Positions 48,249-57,422 of a stretch of DNA of 64,000 nt are shown here, piece by piece. The number at the start of each line of letters is the position of its first letter. The first letter of the stretch is position 1. The notes below the pieces were generated by a model. The model was not told where the DNA came from and ran no database searches. It was given only the letters and a program-made list of their open reading frames with translations. The DNA is from an uncultured Paracoccus sp. (lineage in GTDB: Bacteria; Pseudomonadota; Alphaproteobacteria; Rhodobacterales; Rhodobacteraceae). A program made the translations under genes and the position numbers. Where the stretch lies: positions 86,453 to 150,452 of the forward strand of contig NZ_CANMEH010000010.1 in assembly GCF_947496875.1 (NCBI RefSeq), read 5' to 3'.

Positions 48249-48851
48249 TTAAAAGGGATAAGGGTCACTGGCGTCGAACACGGCATCGAAACGATGCACC
48301 GGCATGACGCTGGTGAAGTAGTGATCTTCCGCCTCATGCCAGCTTCGTTCCCAAGCGCCGATTCCCGGTTCGCGGCCGCACAGCCGCTTTTGCCTTTCGG
48401 CATCGCTGACCACCACGAAGATGCGGAGATCGACCAGACCCGCCAATTCAGGTCGTGCAGCATAAACTCCCTCGATGATCACCAGTGGCCGCGGTGCGAT
48501 CACCTTCGGGACATCGCACAGTCGTCCGTCGAAGCTGTCCCAGTCGAAGGCACGCCAAGCAATCTCCTGGCCTGCGCGAATGGCCCCGAGCACCATCCGC
48601 TGGCGGGTCCAGTCGATGCATGCAGCAGCGCGTGAGGCCGCAGGATCCTGCCGCACCTGGGTCCCGCCCGCGTAGAAATCATCGCCCTCGATCAAGGCCG
48701 CGTCGAGGTGCTCGCACAGCGCCCGCGCGAGTGTGGACTTGCCCACGCCGCTTCGACCGTCGAGTGCCACGACGAATGGCGGACTGCGGTCTCCTGCCCT
48801 GTCGGCAATGAGATTGGCCAACTCTTGCAGGCCGGAGAGTGTGAGTTGCAT
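48249..48851 (-). CDS. Uridine kinase-like P-loop kinase
   Basis: The 200-residue protein has Walker A (VALDGRSGVGKSTLARAL), a 'IEGDDFYAGGT' motif typical of uridine/pantothenate kinase-like NTPases, 'DWDSFDGRLCDV', 'VIIEGVYAARPEL' and a lid 'RQKRLCGREPG'. It likely phosphorylates a nucleoside or small metabolite. ATG 48851 is chosen because residues upstream are unlike the family. It is convergent with ybbP and stands alone. The 201 bp between it and the next gene hold nothing recognisable. Confidence 0.8.
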   Translation of the reverse strand: MQLTLSGLQELANLIADRAGDRSPPFVVALDGRSGVGKSTLARALCEHLDAALIEGDDFYAGGTQVRQDPAASRAAACIDWTRQRMVLGAIRAGQEIAWRAFDWDSFDGRLCDVPKVIAPRPLVIIEGVYAARPELAGLVDLRIFVVVSDAERQKRLCGREPGIGAWERSWHEAEDHYFTSVMPVHRFDAVFDASDPYPF

Positions 48852-49052
48852 CCGCCTCGTCCTATTCAGCGCTTCAGGTTGGGCGGGTCGAATGGCAGGC
48901 CGATGTGTCACAGAGGAACCTCCAATGCCGTCCGGCTCTGATGCCCTTGCGCGCAAGGGGCTGCGAGGCGAGATATAGGGCTCCGGTCGGTCCTGAGCTT
49001 CGTTGCTTGAATCAGCCCATGCGCTTTACCGCCCGGGTAAACAGAAGGGAGC

Positions 49053-50024
49053 TTGAACGTTACTGCCATTGTCCCCTCATACGGATCCGCGTCGGCAGCC
49101 GGTGAAGCCAGTACTTCGTCGGCCAGCGAGTATTTCGACGGTTGTCGCGCCAGGATCGATGGGTTCGTGGACCTGCACTTCACCTGGCGGGGAACGTTGC
49201 GACTGCACGGTGCAGCATTCGGCTGGGACTTGCTGCGAGCGCCCCTGAATGTGGCGTTGGCGCCTGTGCTGGTGCTGACGCGGATCGCCGCTCTTGCGTT
49301 CCGCCGTCTTGGCCTCCGCCACTCTGGCGACTGGCTGGCGAGGCGCCGGATCCTGCTGCGTACTTCCGTCGCCGAGAGGATCGAGGCGCTGGTTGCCTCG
49401 CAGCTTCTCGCGCTCCCGCGCGTGGCTGGGGACAGTGATCGATCATCGGGCCGCCTGCCGACTGTGTCACATGGACCCGGGACATCCCTTCGAGGAGCGC
49501 GCGCGCCTGAGCCGAACGTCTCCGACCAGAAAATCGAGGCAGCGATCGGCGAATATGCCGGCGCTCGCTCCGCCGTGGCCGAAATGACCACAGCGATGTT
49601 TTCGCTGCTGTTCGGGGTTCTTGCATTCCAGGCTCTTACCCCTGGGATGATCTCGATGGCGCCGAGCGTTGCCGACGCATTGGCCCATGCTACGGCCATA
49701 TCGGACTTTCCGCTCGGCAGGACGATGGGCGGACTTTGGTATGGCGTGTTTCCGCCCCACGCCTCCGCCGCTCTGGTAGGGGTTACCATCGTCGGCCTTA
49801 TCATGATCGGGTCTGTCGCGACGTCTTTCGCCGGCGTTCTTGCGGATCCGGTGCAACGCCGCCTTGGCATCCATCGCCGTCGGCTTCTCCGGTTGATCGA
49901 TGCGCTCGAAGCGGAAGTGTCAGGCAGCACAATCAAGCCCTTTGTTGCGCGAGAGCACTATTATGCCCGCCTTGTGGATGTCTGGGACGCCGCTGCCACC
50001 GCCTTCCGCGGCCTTCGGAACTGA
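49053..50024 (+). CDS. Membrane-associated protein of unknown function (DUF6635-like)
   Basis: The 323-residue protein shows 'GFVDLHFTWRGTLRLHGAAFGWDLLRAPLNVALAPVLVLTRI' near residues 38-78, which I associate with a family called DUF6635. Hydrophobic segments lie near residues 65-85, 185-205 and 240-270. A basic 'PVQRRLGIHRRRLLRLIDALE' segment and a C-terminal 'RLVDVWDAAATAFRGLRN' follow. The start is a TTG with a good AGAAGGGAG site, because no in-frame ATG precedes the conserved part. Function is unknown. Confidence 0.7.
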   Translation: MNVTAIVPSYGSASAAGEASTSSASEYFDGCRARIDGFVDLHFTWRGTLRLHGAAFGWDLLRAPLNVALAPVLVLTRIAALAFRRLGLRHSGDWLARRRILLRTSVAERIEALVASQLLALPRVAGDSDRSSGRLPTVSHGPGTSLRGARAPEPNVSDQKIEAAIGEYAGARSAVAEMTTAMFSLLFGVLAFQALTPGMISMAPSVADALAHATAISDFPLGRTMGGLWYGVFPPHASAALVGVTIVGLIMIGSVATSFAGVLADPVQRRLGIHRRRLLRLIDALEAEVSGSTIKPFVAREHYYARLVDVWDAAATAFRGLRN

Positions 50025-50263
50025 CCGAAGCGTTCCGGTGGATTCAGGACCGCGACTGCCGCAGTCCCAGCGCCACGCGATCGGGGAGCGGGATCAGCCG
50101 TCTGGCGAGGATAGCCGCGCGCAGGGTGCCTCATGCTTCCTCCTCGCTTGCGCAAACCAGTGTTGATCAGTCTGAACTGGCGTAAAGAAGGAGAGAACCG
50201 CTCGCGATTGACTCGAACCTGAGGATAAGCTGCATCGGCATACAGAGTAGAAGCGAGGCCAGG

Positions 50264-51199
50264 ATGCCGTGGACGTACGAAGGGCAACGGCTGACCGCCC
50301 GGGTTTTCGCGGTCGCGCTGGTGGCGCTGTCTGCACTGGCGCAGGCAGCGGAAGCGCGAACGGAGGACGGCCGGCTGAAAGTGGCCACGACCTTCACCGT
50401 GCTCGCCGACATGGCGCGGAATGTCGCCGGGGATGCGGCCGAGGTCGTGTCGATCACCAAGCCCGGCGCCGAGATCCATGGCTATCAGCCGACCCCGCAG
50501 GATCTGGTACGCGCCCATGACGCCGATCTTGTGCTCTGGAACGGTCTCAATCTCGAGTTGTGGTTCGAGCAGTTTCTGCGGCGGCTCGGCGACATGCCCG
50601 CCGCGGTGCTGACCGACGGCATCAAGACCATCCCGATCACCGAAGGGGATTACGAAGGCAAGCCCAACCCGCATGCCTGGATGGGGCTCGAGAACGCCCT
50701 GGTGTATATCGCCAATATCGAGAAGGCGCTGTCGGGGGCCGATCCCGGGAATGCCGCGCTCTATGCAGCGAATGCGGCTGACTACAGCGAGCGACTGATC
50801 GCCGAACTTCAGCCGCTGCGCGCCCGTATCGCCGAGATCCCCGAAGACCGGCGCTGGCTGGTCACCTGCGAAGGAGCCTTTCCGTATCTCGCGCGCGACC
50901 TCGGCCTGAAGGAGCTCTATCTGTGGGCGATGAACGCCGACCAGATGGGCACGCCCCAGCAGGTGCGAAAGGTCATCGACGGGGTTCGCGAACACGCGAT
51001 ACCTGCCGTCTTCTGCGAAAGCACGGTCAGTAGTGCCCCTGCCGAGCAGGTGGCCCGCGAGACAGGGGCGCGATTCGGCGGGGTGCTGTATGTCGACAGC
51101 CTCTCCGAGCCGGACGGCCCGGTGCCGACCTACCTGGACCTGCTGCGCGTCACTGCCACCACGGTGGCGGACGGGCTGGCTTCGGATCCGCCCAAGTGA
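50264..51199 (+). CDS. sitA: Manganese/iron ABC transporter substrate-binding protein
   Basis: The 311-residue protein has a signal peptide (cut near AQAAEA, about residue 31) and the cluster A-I fold with metal ligands: the His in '[10 protein letters not shown]', the His in 'PNPHAWMG', the Glu in '[12 protein letters not shown]' and the Asp in '[15 protein letters not shown]'. The His-His-Glu-Asp set is that of Mn/Fe-binding SitA/PsaA; no zinc-type His-rich loop is present. It heads a four-gene operon with four-base overlaps throughout. The 239-bp upstream gap has a TTGACT (50208) but no clear -10, Mur, Fur or MntR box. Confidence 0.92.
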   Translation: MPWTYEGQRLTARVFAVALVALSALAQAAEARTEDGRLKVATTFTVLADMARNVAGDAAEVVSITKPGAEIHGYQPTPQDLVRAHDADLVLWNGLNLELWFEQFLRRLGDMPAAVLTDGIKTIPITEGDYEGKPNPHAWMGLENALVYIANIEKALSGADPGNAALYAANAADYSERLIAELQPLRARIAEIPEDRRWLVTCEGAFPYLARDLGLKELYLWAMNADQMGTPQQVRKVIDGVREHAIPAVFCESTVSSAPAEQVARETGARFGGVLYVDSLSEPDGPVPTYLDLLRVTATTVADGLASDPPK

Positions 51200-52128
51200 A
51201 GTTGGCGCAAGACATGCCAGCCCGGCCGGTGATCGAGGCAGAGCGGGGCACGGAACGCCCGGCGGGGGAGGATAGCGCCGGGGGCGGCATTCTGGTCCGC
51301 GACGTCACTGTCACCTATCGCAACGGCCACACGGCGCTGCGCAACGCCAGCTTTGCCCTGCCGACCGGGACCATCACAGCACTGGTCGGGGTGAACGGGG
51401 CCGGCAAGTCGACGCTGTTCAAGGCGATCATGGGATTCGTGCCGCTCGCCCGGGGCGACATCCGCCTGCTTGGCCAGACGGTGCGCGAGGCGCTGCGCCG
51501 CAACCTGATCGCGTATGTGCCGCAGGCGGAAGAGGTCGACTGGTCCTTTCCGGTCCTCGTCGAGGACGTGGTGATGATGGGCCGGTACGGACATATGGGA
51601 TTCTTGCGCCGCCCGCGCGCACCCGACCGCGCAGCGGTGGACAGCGCGCTGTCGCGGGTCGGCATGTCGGACTTCCGGCACCGCCAGATCGGCGAGCTTT
51701 CCGGAGGGCAGAAGAAGCGCGTCTTCCTGGCCCGGGCGCTGGCCCAGGACAGCCGCGTGATCCTGCTCGACGAGCCTTTTACCGGCATCGACGTGAACAC
51801 CGAGGAGCAGATCACCCGGCTCCTGGGCGATCTGCGCGACGAGGGGCGGGTGATGCTGGTCAGCACGCATAATCTCGGCTCGGTGCCGGAATTCTGCGAC
51901 CGGGCGGTGCTGGTCAAGGGCACGGTTCTCGCCTCCGGCCCGATCCAGACGACATTTACCCGCGCAAATCTGGAGCGCGCCTTCGGTGGCGTGCTGCGCC
52001 ATTTTACGCTGGGCGGCCAGGCGCTCCACGACGACGACGACGGCCGCATGGTCACCATCCTGACCGACGACGAGCGCCCACTCGTGCAGTACGGTGGTGC
52101 GATGCAGCGCGCCGGGAACCGCGAATGA
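51196..52128 (+). CDS. sitB: Manganese/iron ABC transporter ATP-binding protein
   Basis: The 310-residue ATPase has Walker A (GVNGAGKST), the signature [15 protein letters not shown], Walker B ([12 protein letters not shown]) and an H-loop (VSTHNLGSV). The start is a GTG that overlaps the sitA stop (GTGA). About 35 extra N-terminal residues precede the ABC domain. The C-terminal '[17 protein letters not shown]' is typical of metal-importer ATPases. Confidence 0.93.
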   Translation: MKLAQDMPARPVIEAERGTERPAGEDSAGGGILVRDVTVTYRNGHTALRNASFALPTGTITALVGVNGAGKSTLFKAIMGFVPLARGDIRLLGQTVREALRRNLIAYVPQAEEVDWSFPVLVEDVVMMGRYGHMGFLRRPRAPDRAAVDSALSRVGMSDFRHRQIGELSGGQKKRVFLARALAQDSRVILLDEPFTGIDVNTEEQITRLLGDLRDEGRVMLVSTHNLGSVPEFCDRAVLVKGTVLASGPIQTTFTRANLERAFGGVLRHFTLGGQALHDDDDGRMVTILTDDERPLVQYGGAMQRAGNRE

Positions 52129-52997
52129 GCGTGCTGCTGGAACCATTCGCCTATGCCTACATGACCAACGCAATGTGGGTCTCGGCGCTGGTCGGCGGGG
52201 TCTGCGCCTTCCTGTCCTGCTATCTGATGCTCAAGGGGTGGTCGCTGATCGGCGATGCGCTGTCCCACTCTGTCGTGCCGGGCGTTGCCGGCGCCTACAT
52301 GCTTGGCCTGCCTTTTGCGCTCGGCGCTTTTCTGGCCGGTGGTCTCGCGGCCGCGTCGATGCTGTTCCTGTCGGAGCGCTCGGGCCTCAAGGTCGACGTG
52401 GTGATCGGCATCATCTTCACCGCTTTCTTCGGTCTCGGGCTGTTCATGGTCTCGATCAACCCCATCGCGGTCTCGGTCGACACGATCACCATGGGCAACA
52501 TCCTGGCGATCACGCCGGGCGACACGCTGCAACTCGTCATCATCGGGGTCGTTTCGCTGAGCGTGCTGGCGCTGAAATGGAAGGATCTGATGGCGGTGTT
52601 CTTCGACGAGAGCCATGCGCGTTCAATCGGGCTGCGGCCGGGAGTCCTCAAGGCGGTGTTCTTCGTGCTGCTCTCGGCCTCGGTCGTGGCGGCAATGCAG
52701 ACGGTCGGGGCGTTCCTGGTCATCGCCATGGTGGTGACGCCGGGCGCCACCGCCTATCTGCTCTGCGACCGGTTCCCGCGGCTGATCCTCGTCTCGGTGG
52801 CGATCGGCACGCTGACCAGCTTTGTCGGCGCCTATCTGAGCTATTTCCTCGACGGTGCGACCGGCGGGATCATTGTCGTGCTGCAAACGCTGATCTTTCT
52901 TGCGGCCTTTGTCTGGGCTCCGAAGCACGGCTATCGCGCGGCCCGCGCGAAGGCGCGCGCGGCACTGCTCGCACCGCCAGAGCAGGCCTCCGGGTGA
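52125..52997 (+). CDS. sitC: Manganese/iron ABC transporter permease
   Basis: The 290-residue protein has eight to nine transmembrane segments of the ABC-3 family, with '[23 protein letters not shown]' and '[20 protein letters not shown]' as characteristic stretches. It pairs with SitD to form the channel. The start overlaps the sitB stop by four bases (ATGA). Confidence 0.93.
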   Translation: MSVLLEPFAYAYMTNAMWVSALVGGVCAFLSCYLMLKGWSLIGDALSHSVVPGVAGAYMLGLPFALGAFLAGGLAAASMLFLSERSGLKVDVVIGIIFTAFFGLGLFMVSINPIAVSVDTITMGNILAITPGDTLQLVIIGVVSLSVLALKWKDLMAVFFDESHARSIGLRPGVLKAVFFVLLSASVVAAMQTVGAFLVIAMVVTPGATAYLLCDRFPRLILVSVAIGTLTSFVGAYLSYFLDGATGGIIVVLQTLIFLAAFVWAPKHGYRAARAKARAALLAPPEQASG

Positions 52998-53830
52998 CCG
53001 CGACGCTCCTGCTGCCCTTTCAGTTCGACTTCATGCGCAGCGCCTTCCTGATCGCCGCGATGATCGCGGTGCCGACGGCGCTGCTGTCCTGCTTCCTCGT
53101 GCTCAAGGGATGGGCGCTGATGGGGGACGCCGTCAGCCACGCGGTCCTGCCCGGCGTGGTGCTCGCCCACGTGAGCGGCCTGCCGCTGGTGATCGGCGCC
53201 TTTCTGGCCGGCATGATCACGGCGCTCGCGACCGGGTTCCTGTCGTCCAACAGCCGGGTCAAGCAGGACACGGTGATGGGCGTCGTGTTCTCGGGCATGT
53301 TCGGCCTCGGCATCGTGCTGTTCGTGGCGATCCCGACCAACATGCACCTGGACCACATTCTCTATGGCAACCTTCTGGGCATCGGGCCTGGCGATCTGTG
53401 GATGGCCGCCGCGATCTCGGTTCTGGTCAGCGGCGCCCTGCTGCTGCAGTGGCGCGACCTTGTGCTGCACGCCTTCGATCCGGCGCAGGCACAGGCCTCC
53501 GGACTGCGCGTGGGCTGGCTGCATTACGGGCTCTTGACGGCGCTGTCGGTCACCATCGTGGCCACGATGGTGGCCACCGGACTGATCCTGGCCGTGGGGC
53601 TGCTGATCGCGCCTGGTGCGATCGGTTTCCTGCTTGCCCGCCGCTTCGCGCACATGATGCTGATCGCTGTGGCCGCCTGCGTGAGCGCCATGCTGAGCGG
53701 GGTCTATGCCAGCTTCTTCCTCGACAGCGCGCCGGCACCCACGGTGATCCTGGTGCTTACCGCAATCTTCGCGGCAGCCCTTGCACGCCGGGGCTTTCGA
53801 ATCAGGCAGGCGAGACTGGTTGACCCCTGA
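52994..53830 (+). CDS. sitD: Manganese/iron ABC transporter permease
   Basis: The 278-residue ABC-3 permease resembles SitC ('LKGWALMGDAVSHAVLPGVVLAH', 'VATGLILAVGLLIAPGAIGFLL'), with about eight helices. It starts at a GTG overlapping the sitC stop (GTGA). Two different permeases in one operon are usual for SitABCD/YfeABCD. The last gene of the operon; no terminator is clear. The 219 bp that follow hold no gene I can support. Confidence 0.92.
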   Translation: MTATLLLPFQFDFMRSAFLIAAMIAVPTALLSCFLVLKGWALMGDAVSHAVLPGVVLAHVSGLPLVIGAFLAGMITALATGFLSSNSRVKQDTVMGVVFSGMFGLGIVLFVAIPTNMHLDHILYGNLLGIGPGDLWMAAAISVLVSGALLLQWRDLVLHAFDPAQAQASGLRVGWLHYGLLTALSVTIVATMVATGLILAVGLLIAPGAIGFLLARRFAHMMLIAVAACVSAMLSGVYASFFLDSAPAPTVILVLTAIFAAALARRGFRIRQARLVDP

Positions 53831-54049
53831 GCACTGCGGCGCGCCCGCGCACAGGATACTTCGACGACTGGAGGGACTGGGCGACGCTCCCGCGAAAGAG
53901 GGATCGTCGCCGTGGCAGACCTCGGACGAGAATGGCAGGCAGCGCCAGCGGCGGTGTCACCCGAGTCCCGTTGAGCGCCAACTTACGCACTTGACCCACG
54001 CCTCGTTCGGATCCGAGCGTAACATAGACGGGAATCTTGAGCCTCTCCG

Positions 54050-54361
54050 CGTCAACAACGCGCGCCAAGGACTCGGGACAGGCTATGGCTAGGTTTTTGG
54101 GGTGAAGTTCGCCAAAGACCATCTGGATAACGGTTGCGGCAACCGGACCAGGATCGTGCCCGTGGCGACGCTCACTTGGGTGGAGATACCTACCCCGCCC
54201 AGCAGGACACTCAGCGACTGACCGACCAGAGGCGAGGCCAACGAAGCCAACGAGCGGACCGGTGACGGTGATGCGAGTTGCACCACCGGCAGCATGAAGC
54301 TGGTGCGCCGCGTCACCGACAGGGCCCGCGCTTCCCGGCTTGGCTTGCGATCCGGTCTCAC
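54050..54361 (-). pseudogene. CNNM/DUF21 (hemolysin/CorC-type) membrane protein remnant, multiply frameshifted
   Basis: Reading from 54,361 downward, homology to the DUF21 domain hops between two frames: 'VTRRTSFMLPVVQL', then 'ITVTGPLVGFV' in another frame, back to 'PLVGQSLSVLLGGVGISTQVSVATG', then 'ATVIQMVFGELHPKNLAIACPESLARVV'. The last is the hallmark GELxPKNLA motif. The N-terminal start and the CBS/CorC part are missing. At least three frame changes in 300 bp rule out a working gene. Confidence 0.7.
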
Positions 54362-54365
54362 AAAA

Positions 54366-54847
54366 TCATTGCAGCAGCCGCGCACGCAGCCGTGGATCGG
54401 GCGTCGCGCAGATGTCGGTCTTGCCGAAGAGGTAGCGGTTGCGTGCGATCCGACGATAGAGCCACTCCCGGCCCGGTCGGGGGGACACGCATCAAGCCAA
54501 GCAGACGTCCCGGACCGCCAACCGCTGCGCCGATCCGGATGATCGCTTCCATGCCTGACCAGGCGCGCCCGTTCTCGAGGTACAGCCATGTTTCGGGGTC
54601 ATTGGGCTCCAGCCCGTAGTGCCGCGACAGGGCGGTGCCAAGCGCCGACTGGGTGGGGCAGATGCTAAAACTGGGTGGGGCAGATGCTAAATGGGTTCGC
54701 GCGGTCGAAGCGCGAGATAAGCCGCGCGCCCGATGCGCAGAGCACGCATTCGCCGTCCATCACGGCGATCGGCCCCGTGTCAGGGAAATCAGGCACCGCT
54801 GGGTCATCGCGGTACGAATGGGGCGGGCGCCGGCGAGGTTCAGCCAT
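54366..54847 (-). pseudogene. DCC (DUF393) thiol-disulfide oxidoreductase-like protein, frameshifted
   Basis: From ATG 54847 the frame encodes 'PIAVMDGECVLCASGARLISRFDRA', the DCC motif (CVLC) of DUF393 proteins. A perfect 22-bp tandem duplication (54,648-54,691) shifts the frame, after which 'HYGLEPNDPETWLYLENGRAWSGM' continues in another frame. A second one-base shift near 54,480 separates this from the C-terminal 'WLYRRIARNRYLFGKTDICATPDPR'. Without these changes the gene would be about 155 residues. Loss of function is near certain. Confidence 0.82.
54648..54691. repeat. Perfect 22-bp tandem duplication
   Basis: The unit beginning ACTGGGTGGGGCAG and ending GCTAAA occurs twice without a gap (54648-54669 and 54670-54691). 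Because 22 is not a multiple of three it breaks the DCC gene. It looks like a recent slippage event. Confidence 0.95.
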
Positions 54848-55262
54848 TGGGGAAGCGTCGCGCCGATCAGCTGAGATGTAAAGGCGGCGTTGTGGCTCAC
54901 GTCCTCGCAGGGCTCGACCGCGGCGGCTGTATTCCTCCATCGATGAACTGGCAAACTGGGTGCAAATAATACGCGAGGCGTCCCGCTCGTCCGTGTTGAG
55001 ATGTTGCTCTACGGCCGTTGGCGATGTCACCGACGACCACGATCTTCCTCAACAACAGAAAGAACCTTGGGCGGCAGTACGCGTTGGCGATGCGGCGCCT
55101 GAGTGATCGTGATTACCTCGCTGACGGGAACCTGCGCTAGCGAAAGCCGATATCGAAGGTTCCGTTTTCAGCTCCTTCTTGCTTGCTCAAGAGACCTGAC
55201 GCGCAAGGCGTATCCGCAGGTCAACAATCCCCTAATGCGCCGTCGTGAATGTGCCGACTTTC
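54848..55262. other. 415-bp stretch without a supportable gene
   Basis: Between the DCC pseudogene start and the osmC promoter I find no open frame with family resemblance or a good ribosome site. It probably holds remnant sequence and the former DCC promoter. Confidence 0.4.
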
Positions 55263-55271
55263 TGCTATGAT
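55263..55271 (+). promoter_or_regulatory. Extended -10 promoter for osmC
   Basis: TGCTATGAT is an extended -10 element, 24 bp before the osmC ATG; an AT-poor region with no clear -35 precedes it. A CACGGGAGA ribosome site follows. Confidence 0.5.
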
Positions 55272-55294
55272 CGAATGATGCACGGGAGAAACGC

Positions 55295-55843
55295 ATGAAC
55301 GAACATGCCGCAAGCCTTCGAGAGCGCCAGGACCCCTTGCGCAAACGATACCGCGACGCGCCCGACGAGGCCCGCATTACCGACCACGCCATCGCCTCCA
55401 GCCCCGGCGCTGATCCGTTCCATGGCAGCGTCGCCGCCGGTGAGGGCGCGCCTTTCGCTTTCGGCATCCACCGAGCGGTTGGCGGCGATCACGACCTGCC
55501 CAATCCGGGCGATCTCCTGTGCGCAGCACTCGCCGCATGCCTCGATTCCACGCTGCGCATGATCGCAGCCCGGATGGCGGTCAATCTCGAAACCTTGGAG
55601 GTAACGGCAACCGCATTTGCAGATGTGCGTGGCTGCCTAATGGTGGATCCATCCATCCCCGCAGGCTTTGAACGCATCGAACTCGAGGTCCGCTTCGGAG
55701 CGGGGACCGGCACCGATCCCGCGCAACTCGAGGCGCTCACCGCCAATGCCGAGCGGTGCTGCGTCGTCCTGCAGACGCTCCGCGCGGGCATTCCCATCAC
55801 GACGAAATTCAGCGCCCCGGCGCTCGACGCCCGCGACGGGTAA
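55295..55843 (+). CDS. OsmC family protein
   Basis: The 182-residue protein matches the OsmC/Ohr fold: 'GGDHDLPNPGDLLCAALAACLDSTLRMIAARM' carries the first redox-active Cys region on the central helix and 'NAERCCVVLQTLRAGIPITTKF' the second. Such proteins reduce organic hydroperoxides or act in osmotic stress; two Cys in the first motif and a Cys pair in the second are visible. It has its own extended -10 promoter. Confidence 0.85.
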   Translation: MNEHAASLRERQDPLRKRYRDAPDEARITDHAIASSPGADPFHGSVAAGEGAPFAFGIHRAVGGDHDLPNPGDLLCAALAACLDSTLRMIAARMAVNLETLEVTATAFADVRGCLMVDPSIPAGFERIELEVRFGAGTGTDPAQLEALTANAERCCVVLQTLRAGIPITTKFSAPALDARDG

Positions 55844-55846
55844 TCG

Positions 55847-55963
55847 GTGAAGAACTGCGCTCGCATTTTGTGGTATGCAATTCTCCAGTTCGACTGGCCA
55901 AGGCTCCCTGCCGGGGATCACGACATCGAGGACGTGCGCGCCTGGGCCGGGCTGGGTCGATGA
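55847..55963 (+). CDS. Possible 38-codon ORF, or 3' remnant of a lost gene
   Basis: A GTG-started frame of 38 codons ('LQFDWPRLPAGDHDIEDVRAWAG') ends in TGA overlapping the ATG of the next gene (ATGA). No ribosome site is evident at the GTG. The overlap suggests that it is the C-terminal end of a gene once coupled to the next one, truncated by a deletion behind osmC. Confidence 0.35.
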   Translation: MKNCARILWYAILQFDWPRLPAGDHDIEDVRAWAGLGR

Positions 55964-56322
55964 CCGGCATTGACCACAACGCGGCGCTTGTCGAGCAGGT
56001 CCGGGCCCTGCTGTCGAACCGGGGCGCGGATGCACCCTGCCTCACCTACCAGGCGCTGGCCGCGGTGCTTGGCCTGACACCCCCCGGCACCATCCAGCGG
56101 ATCGCTGCAGCGCTGGAGCAGACCATGCGCGAGGATGTCGTCGCAGGCCGCCCCATGATCGCGGCGCTGGTCGTCAGCCGTGCGGATGGCCTGCCCCGGC
56201 GCGGTTTTTTTGATCTCGCGGTCGCTCTGGGCCGCTTTCCAGCCGACCCCGGCGGCCATCGGGCGGCGTGGCAGGCGGAATGTGCCGCGGTGCTCGGGCA
56301 GGTGGACGCGGAGGGAACGTGA
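55960..56322 (+). CDS. 120-residue protein of unknown function
   Basis: The protein (MTGIDHNAALVEQVRALLSN...) has a helical N-terminus and a central 'LTYQALAAVLGLTPPGTIQRIAAALEQTMREDVVAGRPMIAALVVS' that resembles a winged-helix or MGMT-like DNA-binding layout. The end reads 'LPRRGFFDLAVALGRF'. I do not recognise a named family with certainty. It overlaps the upstream remnant by four bases. The gap 56,323-56,521 to the convergent DMT gene holds no further supportable gene. Confidence 0.6.
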   Translation: MTGIDHNAALVEQVRALLSNRGADAPCLTYQALAAVLGLTPPGTIQRIAAALEQTMREDVVAGRPMIAALVVSRADGLPRRGFFDLAVALGRFPADPGGHRAAWQAECAAVLGQVDAEGT

Positions 56323-56521
56323 CCTTGGGTACGCGACCCGCGAAGGAGATGACCAGGTCTGGCGAAGGGAACTGGTTTTTGGTTCGCCTGTGCGGCAACG
56401 GTCCAGTTGCGCATACACGCGGCAAACAAACCGATGAACTGTGGCTCTCGTGAAGCGGGGGCCCCCGAGACGTCTCCTCCATACTCGATTGGTTGGAGAC
56501 CCGCTCCGGCAAGGCGCAGGA

Positions 56522-57385
56522 TCATGGCATCTTTCGTCTAGGCACCAGCACCAGTCCGCCCAGACCAGATGCGAAGATCACCGCAAGGCCGAGTAGCGCC
56601 AGCGGTTCTGGCCAGTCTCCGAAGACGAGAAAGCCGATCAGGGTGGCGACGATCAGCTGGAAATAGATCAGTGGCGCGGACACGGTGGCCGGCGTGGTCC
56701 GGTTCACGACCACCAGGAGATAGTTGCCGAAGGCCGAGGCGAGCGAGCTGACGATCAGCAAGGCCCAGATCCGCAGGTCGGCGCTTGCCGGAATGCCGGC
56801 AAGGCCCGCAGGCAGCAGCAGTATCGCCCCGATGACCAGTTGCGAGGCCAGCAGGAAGGCCGGCGGGTGAAAGGGTGCCAGCCAGCGGGTCGCGGTAAGG
56901 TAAGAGCCGTAGAACCCGCCGGCCATCAGCGCGAAGAGCATGCCGGTTCCCATCTCGCCGCCCGGCCGGACCACCAGCAGCACGCCGCCAAATCCCAGCG
57001 CCAGCATCGCCGTGCGCGCCCAGGAGACCCGTTCGCGCAGCAGCAGGGCCGAAAGCGCATAGGCCACGACCGGGCCGATGAAGAACGCGCCGAAGACGTT
57101 TGCGATGGGCTCGGTCCTGAGCGCGGTCATGATCGAGCCGATGCCGCCGACGATCAGTGCCGCCCGCAGGATCAGCCGCCAGTCAAGCAGGTCGCGCAGG
57201 TTGGAGCGCCGCAAGCCCAGCGACCAGGCGAGCAGCAGCGCGGCCAGGACGAAACGCGACCATGCCACGAACAGCGGCCGCACCCCTGCCTCCGTCAGCA
57301 GCTTGCCGGCCGTATCGCCGCAGACGATCGCCGTTGTGGCGAGGGCAACAAGGCCGAGAACCGCCAAGGGCGCAGGGGTGTGCAT
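56522..57385 (-). CDS. EamA/DMT family transporter
   Basis: The 287-residue protein has ten hydrophobic segments in two EamA repeats. The first includes 'FVAWSRFVLAALLLAWSLGLRR' and the second 'LMAGGFYGSYLTATRWL' and 'PLIYFQLIVATLIGFLVFGDWPEP'. It is an exporter of the drug/metabolite superfamily with unknown substrate. ATG 57385 is chosen for the AAAGGAA site; a TTG at 57391 is possible. It lies 38 bp from the lactate-gene chimera on the same strand. Confidence 0.87.
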   Translation of the reverse strand: MHTPAPLAVLGLVALATTAIVCGDTAGKLLTEAGVRPLFVAWSRFVLAALLLAWSLGLRRSNLRDLLDWRLILRAALIVGGIGSIMTALRTEPIANVFGAFFIGPVVAYALSALLLRERVSWARTAMLALGFGGVLLVVRPGGEMGTGMLFALMAGGFYGSYLTATRWLAPFHPPAFLLASQLVIGAILLLPAGLAGIPASADLRIWALLIVSSLASAFGNYLLVVVNRTTPATVSAPLIYFQLIVATLIGFLVFGDWPEPLALLGLAVIFASGLGGLVLVPRRKMP

Positions 57386-57422
57386 CCGCAATTTCCTTTA
57401 GCTGGATGAGCGTGCCCACTTG

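Noticed and set aside
50208-50236. TTGACT with a following hexamer as the sit promoter
   Set aside because: No acceptable -10 occurs at 16-18 bp, and no Mur, Fur or MntR box was seen; too weak to list.
56471-56499. Inverted repeat GTCTCC...GGAGAC as a terminator for the 120-residue gene or the DMT gene
   Set aside because: Only 6-bp arms with a 17-base loop and no T-run on either strand.
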